A stretch of 64,000 nt of DNA from Lysinibacillus sp. ZYM-1 (lineage in GTDB: Bacteria > Bacillota > Bacilli > Bacillales_A > Planococcaceae). The translations under genes were made by a program, and so were the position numbers. Below are positions 37,311 to 45,872 of this stretch, piece by piece (position 1 is the stretch's first letter; every line of letters begins with the position of its first letter). Below the pieces are notes generated by a model that searched no databases, was not told the DNA's origin, and saw only the letters and a list, made by a program, of their open reading frames with translations. The stretch lies in NCBI RefSeq assembly GCF_001308875.1, contig NZ_KQ465112.1, forward strand, positions 62,001 through 126,000, given 5' to 3'.

Positions 37311-37328
37311 TGTTAGTCATAACTAACA
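37311..37328. promoter_or_regulatory. Palindromic operator upstream of the TetR gene
   Basis: TGTTAGTcataACTAACA is a perfect 7-bp inverted repeat with a four-base centre, 17 bases before the TetR start. A near-copy lies before the efflux gene (37969-37986). The pairing suggests autoregulation and control of the transporter. Confidence 0.75.
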
Positions 37329-37345
37329 TTTCGGAGGGGTTTAGC

Positions 37346-37927
37346 ATGAAAAAAGATACAAAAGAGAAGATTCTTACGGCAGCTACAAGCTTAATGACAG
37401 AAAAAGGCTACTCAAATGTTTCTGTGAAAGATATTGCCAATACTGCTGGTGTTAGTGAAATGACAGTTTTTCGTCATTTTGAAACAAAAATGGGGATTCT
37501 TCATGCGGTACTTCAAGCCCATTCATATATCCCTTACTTTGAACGTTTTTTTGCTCAAGAGTTATCAGGTAACTTAACCCATGATTTACAGCAAATTGCT
37601 CACACATATTTAGCTTATATGGAAAAAAATAAACCGATTTTTCTCATTGCGACACAAGATCGCAATAGATTACCTGAACTAATGGAGGCTATTTCCAATA
37701 CTCAAACCCAACAGTTACAAAAACTACTGGCCACTTATCTTCAGTCCCAAATCAATCAAGGAACTTTGAAGGATATGGATACATATGGGCAAGCTATAGT
37801 TTTTTTAACAAGTCTCTTCGGTTTTTTTGTCACCAATGCATTATGGGACAATCATTTTTTAAAGGATCAAAAAGAACCTTTTATTCATCAATTAGTAGCT
37901 ACTTTTGTGAGTGGAGTAAGCATATAG
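37346..37927 (+). CDS. TetR/AcrR family repressor
   Basis: 193 residues from the ATG at 37346, with GGAGGGG upstream. The N-terminal helix-turn-helix is KEKILTAATSLMTEKGYSNVSVKDIANTAGVSEMTVFRHFETKMGIL. The remaining ~140 residues form the helical ligand-binding domain (HDLQQIAHTYLAYMEKNKPIFLIATQD). Matching palindromes lie before this gene and before the downstream MFS efflux gene, a standard local-repressor layout. The inducer is unknown, probably a hydrophobic drug or metabolite. Confidence 0.93.
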   Translation: MKKDTKEKILTAATSLMTEKGYSNVSVKDIANTAGVSEMTVFRHFETKMGILHAVLQAHSYIPYFERFFAQELSGNLTHDLQQIAHTYLAYMEKNKPIFLIATQDRNRLPELMEAISNTQTQQLQKLLATYLQSQINQGTLKDMDTYGQAIVFLTSLFGFFVTNALWDNHFLKDQKEPFIHQLVATFVSGVSI

Positions 37928-37968
37928 CTTTTCCCTCACTTTGCTGCTAACTATTTTTTAAAATAAAA

Positions 37969-37986
37969 TGTTAGTTATCACTAACT
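37969..37986. promoter_or_regulatory. Second TetR-type operator, before the MFS gene
   Basis: TGTTAGTtatcACTAACT has the same TTAGT-N4-ACTAA core as the operator at 37311-37328. It lies 21 bases before the ATG of the transporter gene. Confidence 0.72.
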
Positions 37987-38007
37987 AACAAAAAAGGGGA
38001 AATTCAT

Positions 38008-39446
38008 ATGAACGAAAAAAGAAATTTAATAGTAGGGATTCTACTATCCGCATCATTTGTTTCTATTCTCAAACATTGTTACTAATAGCAATGCCACCAA
38101 TTATGGATGATTTCAAGATTGATGCCAATTTAGCTCAATGGCTCACGACTGTTTACTTATTAACAAATGGTATTCTCATACCTATAACAGCTTTTTTAAT
38201 CGGCCGTTTTTCGAATCGATTATTGTTAATCGTGGCTTTAACGTTATTTAGTGTCGGCACATTTTTAGGCGCGTTTGCACCATCCTTTACAGTTTTACTG
38301 ATTGCTAGAGTTATTCAAGCATCTGGAGCGGGGATCATTATGCCTTTAATGCAAACGGTTTTATTAACGATGTATCCAAAAGAAAAACGAGGTTCAATTA
38401 TGGGGTTTGCTGGGCTAGTAACTGGCTTGGCACCAGCAGTTGGCCCAACATTAGCAGGTTGGATTTTGGAACACCTTACATGGCGACATTTATTTTTTAC
38501 TGTACTACCAGTCTCTGTTATTGTCCTGACGGTAGCTACTATTTTTATGAAAAATGTAACGACTAAAAAAGAGGGTCAGCTAGATAGTCTTTCCATAGTG
38601 TATTCTTCATTTGGTTGGGGAGGCTTGTTATATGGTTTTAGTATAGCGGGAGCCGTTGGATTTCAAACAATGCAGGTATGGATACCATTAGCAGTTGGAA
38701 GCATTATGCTTGTCCTATTTATTAGACGTCAGCTTTTATTACCAAAACCAATGCTTGAATTTCGTGTGTTTCAATCACCAATCTTTACCATTACAACTTT
38801 TTTATCAAGTTTGGTCTATGCGCTCATGATCGGTACACAAATACTGCTAACTTTTTATATTCAAAATGTACGTCACTTGTCTGCACTTGAAACAGGGTTG
38901 GTGTTATTAATAGGTGCATTAGTGATGGGCTTTATGTCTCCAGTAACCGGTAAAATTTTTGATAAAGTTGGAGGGAAAGGCTTGGCACTAGTAGGATTTA
39001 CATGTATTTTGCTTGGTTCCAGTGTATTAATAGGGTTGTCCATGAACACGAATCTTTGGATACTTGCATTGTTGTTTACAACGATTTCATTTGGCATTTC
39101 AATGATTATGATGCCTCTTACAACAGCTGGCATGAACGCATTACCTACAGCATTGATGGCAGATGCAACAGCGATGAATAGCACATTGCGTATGGTTGGA
39201 GGAGCGTTAGTAACAGCATTATTAGTTACGATTATGAGTACTGTAACTACTTTCCAACTCCAAATAGGCGCAGCTGATGCCATGTTAACTGGGATTCGTT
39301 CAGCTTTCTTCGCGACAACCATTTTAAGTGCCATTGGATTAGTATTGTCTTTCTTTTTAGAGAAAAAAATGATGCATAACCCCAAACTCTCTATGACGCA
39401 TAAAAATAGCTTTTCTAGAGAAACTAAGAGAGGAAAGCTTTTATAA
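38008..39446 (+). pseudogene. Frameshifted DHA2-family (EmrB/QacA-type) MFS efflux transporter
   Basis: The gene begins with a good ribosome site (AAAAGGGG) and ATG at 38008 (MNEKRNLIVGILLSASFVSIL) but runs into a stop at residue 26. The remainder continues in another frame from about 38074: LLIAMPPIMDDFKIDANLAQWLTTVYLL, GRFSNRLLLI, the motif-C-like GLVTGLAPAVGPTLAGWI, and further transmembrane segments to 39446. In this family the junction normally reads LNQTLL. The data fit loss of four bases at about 38071-38073. Unless an internal TTG (38076) is used, no full-length protein is made. The 3' part shows no other damage, so the lesion is recent or a sequence error. Confidence 0.82.
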
Positions 39447-39464
39447 AAAAGAGAGGTGCTTTTT

Positions 39465-40085
39465 GTGAATCCAATAAATTGTGATTTTTCTCCAATGAAA
39501 GAAACATTAAAAGATGAGCTTCTCCAAGTGATTATGTCATTACAGCAAAGTGTGCAACAAATGGATACAGATACACATTGCCTTCTTGGCAATTTCGAAA
39601 AAATTAAAGAGAAATTTGTGACGATTGAAATGAAAGCGGCAACGTTTTATTTAAATTGTTATCTTTCCCCATTTACAGAAAAGTATCCCGAATTGTCGCA
39701 TAGTGTACAAAATATGTCACTGAGAAGACACGGTGGTTTAATTGTTATCCAGCGAGAAGATGCTATAGAGAAGCTCGTCCAGCCTGGCATTCATATCGGT
39801 GCTGACTTAACACATTCGTTATTAGAATCAATTTTTTTCCCGGGCAATCCGTTACATGATGGCGCTGTATTAGTCAATCATAATCAGATTGAATCGGCGG
39901 CAAATGTACTACCACTGTCTGAGCGTTATACAGGTGAAAGGAAATTAGGAACAAGGCATCGTGCAGCGTTGGGATTAAGTGAGGTAAGTGATGCGCTCGT
40001 TATGGTCGTATCAGAAGAAACAGGTAGGATATCGTTTGCTTTTAAAGGCAACTTATACCCCATTACCACACATGGCATTATATAG
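39465..40085 (+). CDS. cdaS: Sporulation-type diadenylate cyclase CdaS
   Basis: 206 residues from the GTG at 39465, 8 bases after GAGAGG; a GTG 9 bases earlier overlaps the ribosome site. Residues 1-65 match the helical YojJ-type N-terminal autoinhibitory region. The DAC domain has RRHGGLIVIQRE, PLHDGAVLV with Asp132-Gly-Ala, and GTRHRAALGLSE with Arg164-His-Arg. It condenses two ATP to c-di-AMP. Length matches B. subtilis CdaS (about 207), which acts in the forespore. It lies 18 bases after the broken MFS gene, so read-through from the TetR-controlled promoter is possible. Confidence 0.93.
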   Translation: MNPINCDFSPMKETLKDELLQVIMSLQQSVQQMDTDTHCLLGNFEKIKEKFVTIEMKAATFYLNCYLSPFTEKYPELSHSVQNMSLRRHGGLIVIQREDAIEKLVQPGIHIGADLTHSLLESIFFPGNPLHDGAVLVNHNQIESAANVLPLSERYTGERKLGTRHRAALGLSEVSDALVMVVSEETGRISFAFKGNLYPITTHGII

Positions 40086-40098
40086 GGATATTCCCTAT
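40082..40098. other. Short palindrome over the cdaS stop codon
   Basis: ATAGGGA-tat-TCCCTAT is a perfect 7-bp inverted repeat overlapping the TAG stop of cdaS. There is no T-run after it, so it is a weak terminator candidate at best. Confidence 0.4.
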
Positions 40099-40104
40099 GT
40101 AATA

Positions 40105-40126
40105 AATATCTCAAATTCGAGATATT
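40105..40126. promoter_or_regulatory. MhqR-like operator palindrome
   Basis: AATATCTC-aaattc-GAGATATT is a perfect 8-bp inverted repeat. Its core, TATCTCaaattcGAGATA, closely resembles the operator described for the B. subtilis quinone-responsive repressor MhqR (TATCTCGAATTCGAGATA-like, from memory). It lies about 60 bases before a MarR-type gene whose neighbours resemble MhqR targets. Confidence 0.65.
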
Positions 40127-40138
40127 ATGCTTGCTTCT

Positions 40139-40164
40139 TTATCACTTGCGTGGTAAAGTGATAA
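40139..40164. promoter_or_regulatory. MarR-type operator upstream of the regulator gene
   Basis: TTATCACTT-gcgtggta-AAGTGATAA is a perfect 9-bp inverted repeat 19 bases before the GTG start. A related sequence occurs before the dioxygenase gene (40640-40664). This suggests one repressor acts at both sites. Confidence 0.65.
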
Positions 40165-40183
40165 TAGAAGGGAGGATGAAGTC

Positions 40184-40627
40184 GTGAAAAATCATACATT
40201 AGGTACTTTAACCTGGATTCGCATGATGCGCTTTACCACACAAAGTAATCAATTATCGAATGAATTTTTAAAACGCTTTGATCTCACGACAGCACAATTT
40301 GATGTTCTTATTCAAATTAGAACCTATGCACCTATAACACAATCTCAATTAGCAGAGAAAGTAACGGTCACGCAAGGTGGAATGTCACGCATGCTGGCAA
40401 GACTTGAAAAAGAGGGATTGATTGAGCGTAAACAAAAGTGGAAAACGAAAACCATCTCGTTGACGGCAAAAGGGGAGCAAATGATTGATGCAGCGACACC
40501 AAGTCAACTTCACTTCCAGTCCTCGTTTTTTGAAGAAGTATTAACAGATGAAGAAATGAAAACTTTATATACAGTCATGACAAAGCTTGAAAAGCATAGT
40601 CGAGAAAAAAAATTGCCACTTGCGTAA
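40184..40627 (+). CDS. MarR family repressor (MhqR-like)
   Basis: 147 residues from GTG at 40184, with GGGAGGATG upstream. The winged helix covers about 30-105 ([47 protein letters not shown]; the wing near [11 protein letters not shown]). Length and order resemble MhqR (about 145 residues), which controls ring-cleaving dioxygenases and oxidoreductases against quinones. The three downstream genes fit such a regulon. Two different palindromes precede it, one MhqR-like, and a copy of the second precedes the target operon. Confidence 0.9.
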   Translation: MKNHTLGTLTWIRMMRFTTQSNQLSNEFLKRFDLTTAQFDVLIQIRTYAPITQSQLAEKVTVTQGGMSRMLARLEKEGLIERKQKWKTKTISLTAKGEQMIDAATPSQLHFQSSFFEEVLTDEEMKTLYTVMTKLEKHSREKKLPLA

Positions 40628-40639
40628 TTTTTTTTGCGC

Positions 40640-40664
40640 TATCACTTGCTTAGTCAAGTGAATG
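40640..40664. promoter_or_regulatory. Operator before the dioxygenase operon
   Basis: TATCACTTGCTTAGTCAAGTGAATG is given here only by its arms: CACTTG (40643-40648) and CAAGTG (40655-40660), an inverted repeat sharing TATCACTTGC with the palindrome at 40139-40164. It lies just upstream of the AAGGAGG ribosome site of the next gene. Confidence 0.6.
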
Positions 40665-40685
40665 TGACAAGGAGGATCATACAGG

Positions 40686-41627
40686 ATGAACAATTTAAGT
40701 GGACACCATCATATTTCCATGCTAACGAAAAATGGTAAACAAAATAATCATTTTTACACTAAAATTCTAGGGTTACGACGTGTAAAGAAAACAGTGAACC
40801 AAGACTCACCATCCATGTATCATTTATTTTATGGGGACCTAACAGGAGCAGCAGGTACAGAATTAACATTTTTTGAGATGCCTGTTGCGGGACGTACAGT
40901 GCGAGGGACAAATGCTATTACACGCATTGGCTTACTCGTACCAAGCTATGAAAGTTTACTTTATTGGCAAGAACGCTTTCAACAGCTATCGGTTGAACAT
41001 AGTGACATAACAACATATGCGAGGAAAGATGCCTTATTTTTTGAAGATCATGAAGGTTTGCGTATGGTTTTAATCAATCATCATGGTCAGGATACGCCCC
41101 CTCAATGGCAAACATGGGATGGCACAGACATACCAGAAGAACATCGCATTTTAGGAATGGGTACTATTGAACTTACTGTACGTTATTTACAGCGAACAGT
41201 GAATTTACTGCAAGATTTATTACACTATACAAAGATGGAAGAAAATGATAATGAAACAGTTCTTCAATCGAAAACAGGAGAAGTATTTGGAGAGATCGTC
41301 GTCAAAGAATTGGAAGGACCGAGTGAGAAACCAGGAAAAGGAAGTATTCACCATCTTGCTTTACGTGTCGCAACAGTCGAGGAGCTGCAGGCATGGGATC
41401 TAAAAATTAAAGAGCAAGGTTTGAATAGTTCAGGTATCGTCGATCGTTATTATTTCCAAAGTCTATATTTTAGAGATCGTAACGGTATTTTATTTGAAAT
41501 GGCGACAGATGGTCCTGGGTTTACGGTTGATGCTACCGTTGAAGAACTTGGGAAAGAACTAGATCTTCCGCCATTTTTAGAAGAAAAACGTGCAGATATT
41601 GAAGCGATTTTAGAGCCACTCGAATAA
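40686..41627 (+). CDS. VOC-family ring-cleaving dioxygenase (MhqA/MhqO type)
   Basis: 313 residues with AAGGAGG upstream. It has two vicinal-oxygen-chelate modules. Metal ligands are likely in SGHHHISML (N-terminal), EDHEGLRMV, GSIHHLALRV and GILFEMATDGPG (glutamate). These are Fe(II)-dependent extradiol-type enzymes, related to the Bacillus MhqA, MhqE and MhqO proteins that degrade hydroquinones. The MarR operator just upstream supports quinone-responsive control. It is the first gene of a three-gene unit. Confidence 0.9.
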   Translation: MNNLSGHHHISMLTKNGKQNNHFYTKILGLRRVKKTVNQDSPSMYHLFYGDLTGAAGTELTFFEMPVAGRTVRGTNAITRIGLLVPSYESLLYWQERFQQLSVEHSDITTYARKDALFFEDHEGLRMVLINHHGQDTPPQWQTWDGTDIPEEHRILGMGTIELTVRYLQRTVNLLQDLLHYTKMEENDNETVLQSKTGEVFGEIVVKELEGPSEKPGKGSIHHLALRVATVEELQAWDLKIKEQGLNSSGIVDRYYFQSLYFRDRNGILFEMATDGPGFTVDATVEELGKELDLPPFLEEKRADIEAILEPLE

Positions 41628-41643
41628 GGAGAGATAACCCATA

Positions 41644-42699
41644 ATGGAAAAATACCGTATTGATCAATCACAAGGACTTGAATTTGGACTGTATTCTTTA
41701 GGGGATCATATTCCAAACCCATTAACAGGAGAGCGTATTTCTGCTCAGCAACGACTAAAAGAACTAGTAGAAGCAAGTCAATTAGCAGAACAAGCAGGTA
41801 TTGATGTATTTGGTGTGGGAGAAAGTCACCAATCGTACTTCACAACACAGGCACATACAGTAGTGTTAGGTGCCATCGCACAAGCAACATCGAACATTAA
41901 GCTGTCAAGCTCTGCTACTGTGCTGAGTGTCTCCGATCCTGTGCGTGTATATGAGGATTTTGCCACAATTGATTTATTATCAGATGGGCGAGCAGAAATT
42001 GTTGCAGGACGTGGTTCCCGAGTAGGGGCCTATCATTTACTTGGTGTTGATTTACATGACTATGAAGAACTTTTTGAGGAGAAATTAGAGTTACTCATGA
42101 AAATTAATGCAGAGGAGCTTGTGACGTGGGAAGGTCAATTCCGTGCCCCACTCCATCACGCTCAAATTTTACCACAGCCGAAAAATGGTTCTTTACCAAT
42201 TTGGCGGGCTGTCGGAGGTCCACCTGCAAGTGCCATCAAAGCAGGATATATGGGAATTCCGATGATGTTAACGACATTAGGAGGGCCTGCTGTAAACTTT
42301 AAGCCATCCGTAGATGCTTATCGAGAAGCGGCAGAGCGACAAGGCTTTGATCCGAATGAATTGCCAGTTGCCACAACAAGCTTGTTTTATGTGGCAGACA
42401 CAACAAAAGAGGCGTTGCAAGGTATGTATCCACATCTAAACGGTGGTTTCCAAGCGATTCGTGGCGGAGGTTATCCAAAGCAACAATTTGCACAAGCAAC
42501 CGATACACGTGATGCTTTAATGGTCGGAAGCAAGGAGCAAATTATTGAGAAATTACTTTATCAATATGAGCTTTATGGTATGCAACGATTTATGGCTCAA
42601 ATTGATTTCGGTGGCGTGCCATTTGATAAAATCATGAAAAACATCGAAATCATCGGTAATGATATTATTCCTGCAATGAAAAAATATACAGCAAAATAA
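41644..42699 (+). CDS. LLM-class flavin-dependent oxidoreductase
   Basis: 351 residues with AAGGAGAG upstream and a 16-base gap from the dioxygenase. It is a luciferase-like TIM-barrel protein: EFGLYSLGDHIPNP near the N-terminus, GVGESHQSYF, SSSATVLSVSDPVRVYEDFATIDLLSDGRAEIVAGRGSR compressed in the typical central region, and GVPFDKIMKNIE near the end. The family oxidises substrates with O2 and reduced FMN. The FMN reductase encoded next is a natural partner. The substrate is not predictable; an aromatic or quinone-derived compound is suggested by context. Confidence 0.9.
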   Translation: MEKYRIDQSQGLEFGLYSLGDHIPNPLTGERISAQQRLKELVEASQLAEQAGIDVFGVGESHQSYFTTQAHTVVLGAIAQATSNIKLSSSATVLSVSDPVRVYEDFATIDLLSDGRAEIVAGRGSRVGAYHLLGVDLHDYEELFEEKLELLMKINAEELVTWEGQFRAPLHHAQILPQPKNGSLPIWRAVGGPPASAIKAGYMGIPMMLTTLGGPAVNFKPSVDAYREAAERQGFDPNELPVATTSLFYVADTTKEALQGMYPHLNGGFQAIRGGGYPKQQFAQATDTRDALMVGSKEQIIEKLLYQYELYGMQRFMAQIDFGGVPFDKIMKNIEIIGNDIIPAMKKYTAK

Positions 42700-42712
42700 G
42701 GAGTGAACAGTC

Positions 42713-43279
42713 ATGAAAATTTTGGCACTTGCTGGTTCTATTGTCGGCTCCAAAACAAGAACAGCTATGCATAAATTTGTCGAGCTATTACAAAAAAAAT
42801 ATCCAGAGCATGAAGTGACGCTCCTGGACCTCGCTGACTATCAGCTAGTATTTAGTGATGGACGTAATTACTTTGACTATGAAGGTGATACAAAATATGT
42901 GACAGAAACTATCATGGCTGCAGATGCCATTGTTATTGGTACGCCAACATTTCAGGCATCTATTCCAGCAACATTAAAAAATATTTTTGACCTCTTACCA
43001 GTCAATGCCTTTCGCGATAAAGTGGTCAGTGTCATTGTCACAGCAGGTACATCAAAGCACTACTTAATGGTGGAACAGCAATTAAAGCCAATTCTTGCGT
43101 ACATGAAGGCGCATATCGTTCCAACCTATGTATTTATAGAAGAAAAAGATTTTTTACGCAAAGAAATTGTTAATGACGATGTCCTTTTCCGTCTTGAACG
43201 GTTAGCAGAGGATACAGTAATGGTAACAGATGCCTTTGCAGAAATTCGTGCGAAAAAAGATGCTGAGTACGATTTTTAA
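42713..43279 (+). CDS. NADPH-dependent FMN reductase
   Basis: 188 residues with AAGGAGTG upstream. A flavodoxin-like fold opens ILALAGSIVGSKTRTAMHKFVELL. The flavin-binding loops are IVIGTPTFQASIPATLKNIFDLLP and VIVTAGTSKHYLMVEQQLKP. It probably supplies FMNH2 to the preceding luciferase-like monooxygenase, as in SsuE/SsuD-type pairs. It is the last gene before a strong terminator. Confidence 0.92.
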   Translation: MKILALAGSIVGSKTRTAMHKFVELLQKKYPEHEVTLLDLADYQLVFSDGRNYFDYEGDTKYVTETIMAADAIVIGTPTFQASIPATLKNIFDLLPVNAFRDKVVSVIVTAGTSKHYLMVEQQLKPILAYMKAHIVPTYVFIEEKDFLRKEIVNDDVLFRLERLAEDTVMVTDAFAEIRAKKDAEYDF

Positions 43280-43287
43280 AGATTAGT

Positions 43288-43327
43288 AGAAACGCTGTGT
43301 AGTATTAGGACACAGCGTTTCTTTTTG
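43288..43327 (+). terminator. Terminator of the dioxygenase operon
   Basis: AGAAACGCTGTGT (43288-43300) pairs perfectly with ACACAGCGTTTCT (43310-43322), followed by TTTTT. It starts 9 bases after the stop codon and faces the convergent DUF2332 gene. Confidence 0.92.
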
Positions 43328-43335
43328 CTAAAAAG

Positions 43336-44361
43336 CTAGCTGTTTGACCATTTAAACCATCGAGCATGTCCATCTGCCCGTTCCATTGTACGAATAGACG
43401 AAATGGTGCCATGATTTATAAAGTCTTGATGTAGTTGTAAGTCAAATAGATTATTATAGCAATGATAAAGAGGTCGCACCATGCTTATTTCTTTTAATTG
43501 CTCCATTAGCACATGACGTAATTCTAATGGCATTTGATTGGCGACATGTGTATGATAGACCACTAACATGGCCTCTTGTTCAATTGTTTGACTAAGTTCT
43601 TTGACTAGTTGAATGGCATCACCTTTTATTAGCTGAATATCCAACCTATGGAAAATTGGAAGTACTTCATTTAACAACATTCTTCGCTCGTGGTGTTCTG
43701 GCCAAATTAAAGCTTGTAGCCATTGACTTTCTTCAATTCGCCTGAGATCAATAGGATTTAAATCAATGCCGATCCTTTGACTAACAACAAGTGGCTTTGA
43801 CACAGAATCAGGAAGTGTTTCCCCTCGGTTTTCTGAGAATAATATGCAGTCATAGTCAGTATTGATTATGGATAATTGATGATTGTAGCAATAATTGTAG
43901 TGATCCATACCAAGCTGAAGTCCAGCACTTGCCCCTATCTCTATGAAAGCCAATGGTTGTTGATGCTTGTGATAAATTTCAGTCATCATAGGATAAAGAT
44001 AGGTACAACGCCGAATCTCATTCGTTTGGACAAGTTTTTCTTGTAACAATGTCTTTAATTCTGCTGCATGCTCCATTACAAATGTTTTAAAAACAGGGTA
44101 AACCTCCTGAATGGGGTGTGGAGTTGTAGTAAAAGACGCATAATAATTAGCTAAAGGATCTTTCAATGATGCTAGTAAATAGTGAACCGCTGCTAACAAT
44201 AAATTTGGTGCAGGTTGATTTTGTGGAATCAAAGAGGCAATCTCTAATAGCTCCTCATCAGCAGCAATTTTATTGGCTAAATGTTCATATAGTGGGCTAG
44301 AGCCTTCGCACTCCTGTTTGGCAAACATTCGAAACTGACGACTTAATGTAGTATAAGACAT
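43336..44361 (-). CDS. DUF2332 family protein
   Basis: 341 residues from the ATG at 44361, with AAGGAGTG upstream; a GTG 9 bases earlier overlaps that site. Family features include RQFRMFAKQECEGSSPLYEHL at the start. The central FIEIGASAGLQLGMDHYNY resembles a SAM-binding glycine-rich loop. MLVVYHTHVANQMP lies near the end. Members of DUF2332 are widespread and uncharacterised; a methyltransferase-like fold is plausible from the loop but unproven. It stands between a convergent operon and a divergent LysR gene. Confidence 0.85.
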   Translation of the reverse strand: MSYTTLSRQFRMFAKQECEGSSPLYEHLANKIAADEELLEIASLIPQNQPAPNLLLAAVHYLLASLKDPLANYYASFTTTPHPIQEVYPVFKTFVMEHAAELKTLLQEKLVQTNEIRRCTYLYPMMTEIYHKHQQPLAFIEIGASAGLQLGMDHYNYCYNHQLSIINTDYDCILFSENRGETLPDSVSKPLVVSQRIGIDLNPIDLRRIEESQWLQALIWPEHHERRMLLNEVLPIFHRLDIQLIKGDAIQLVKELSQTIEQEAMLVVYHTHVANQMPLELRHVLMEQLKEISMVRPLYHCYNNLFDLQLHQDFINHGTISSIRTMERADGHARWFKWSNS

Positions 44362-44481
44362 GTATGTCACTCCTTTTTTACCATCATCTATTTAATTTTC
44401 AGTCTATTATTATTGTATAATTTAGTAAATTAAATATATTTAATGAACTTGATCAAGAATATTAATCAAGGAGGAGAAAAC

Positions 44482-45363
44482 ATGGAGTATAAATGGATAC
44501 AATCCTTTATAGTAGCAGCTCAAACTTGTAATTTTCGAACAGCAGCGCAACAACTTCATTTATCACAGCCTAGTATTACGGTTCATATTCAACAGTTAGA
44601 AGAATTTTTACACGTACAATTATTTAAGCGTGAAAGAAATCGCGTGCAATTAACAGATGCTGGGAAGCTTTTTCAACTAGAGGCACAGCAAATGATCCAC
44701 CAGTGGGAGCAAAGTATTGAACGTATTCGTTTAGCAAGTAAAGGCGTGCAAGAAAAGGTTATTATTGCAATGACACCATTAATGGTGGAAACCATTTTAC
44801 CACATGTTATGTATCAATTTATGAATGACAACCCTGCCTTGGAGATATCGATTTTAGTTGAGGATTCTGCTAAAATTGAAGATTTAGTTAATCAGCATCA
44901 AGCACATATAGGTATTTCCTTATTACCAACACGCTTTCGACATTGGCATCAAGAGTTGCTTATTGAAAGTCCACTAGAATTAGTGATTCCACTAGATGCT
45001 TATGACGATGAAACAGGGACTTACATCGATAATGAGGAGCTATTTCAAACATATACATTGTTTACGCATCATCATCCAACTATTTGGGATGAGCTTTTAC
45101 ATAAATTAAGAGAAAACTATGTATTGACAAAGCACGTATCTATTTCTCAATCATATGTGGTAAAAAGATTAATAAAAGATGGGTTAGGGATGTCTTTTTT
45201 ACCTCGTATGATTGTCAGAAAAGAACGTATGGAGGGGCGTTTTAATATTGTTCCTTTTGAAGGCTTTACTTTGCCAAATGTACCCGTCTATTTATATTAT
45301 AAAGATTCGACAAAAGTTCCAAATGGCTTATTAGCGTTATTGCTAACTAGAAATTATTTATAA
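44482..45363 (+). CDS. LysR family transcriptional regulator
   Basis: 293 residues from the ATG at 44482, with AAGGAGGAG upstream. The N-terminal helix-turn-helix is YKWIQSFIVAAQTCNFRTAAQQLHLSQPSITVHIQQLEEFLHVQLF. A periplasmic-binding-protein-like effector domain begins near residue 90 (KVIIAMTPLMVETILPHVMYQF) and ends GLLALLLTRNYL. It is divergent from the DUF2332 gene across 120 bases, its most likely target. The effector is unknown. Confidence 0.93.
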   Translation: MEYKWIQSFIVAAQTCNFRTAAQQLHLSQPSITVHIQQLEEFLHVQLFKRERNRVQLTDAGKLFQLEAQQMIHQWEQSIERIRLASKGVQEKVIIAMTPLMVETILPHVMYQFMNDNPALEISILVEDSAKIEDLVNQHQAHIGISLLPTRFRHWHQELLIESPLELVIPLDAYDDETGTYIDNEELFQTYTLFTHHHPTIWDELLHKLRENYVLTKHVSISQSYVVKRLIKDGLGMSFLPRMIVRKERMEGRFNIVPFEGFTLPNVPVYLYYKDSTKVPNGLLALLLTRNYL

Positions 45364-45399
45364 TTCACATGATTCAAAAATGAAAGAATAGCTGTGACG

Positions 45400-45443
45400 T
45401 AAAGCATTAATTTTCCGTTTGGAAAGTTTATGCTTTATTTTTT
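45400..45443 (+). terminator. Terminator after the LysR gene
   Basis: TAAAGCAT (45400-45407) pairs with ATGCTTTA (45430-45437), with an inner TTTCC-gttt-GGAAA stem, followed by TTTTTT. Confidence 0.8.
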
Positions 45444-45872
45444 AGGTTGTTTATAAAGAGAATGAGCATTTTAAGGGATAAGATGATTTCTTTGTTGGAG
45501 ATTTAAATTGGTAGCACCAAAAAACAATAATCGTATAAAAGTTGAAATATGTGCACACTCTTTTTGTGCATACTTTTTAGTAGGTTACTATTTAGTGGCC
45601 GTATTACTTTAAAGTGCGTACTTTTTTTTTGTTTTTGAGTACTGCATAATCAATTTTGTCAGATGAAGAAAATGATATGGTCATACTGACTAATCGTTCT
45701 TTAAAATTTAAAAGAAATCTAAAGAGGGTTTTTTAGATGTGATTTTTTAGCGGGATAATATGGTTTAAATTCGGCTGTAAGAATAGTATCGTTTAAAACG
45801 TTTTCAAACAGATTCGTTAAATTTTTAATGAATGAATATCAAGGTAGTTTTCTAATAGTAGGAGATGTTTAT
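45444..45872. other. Non-coding gap before the CFA synthase pseudogene
   Basis: No gene is supported in about 430 bases. A small AAAGT-gcgt-ACTTT hairpin with a long T-run (near 45611-45632) looks like a second weak terminator. The right end should contain the promoter of the cyclopropane synthase gene; no clear operator was seen. Confidence 0.4.

Noticed and set aside
38873-39592. A 239-codon open frame on the minus strand over the end of the MFS gene and start of cdaS
   Set aside because: It is antisense to clear homologs, has no recognisable domain, and its hydrophobic composition mirrors the coding strand.
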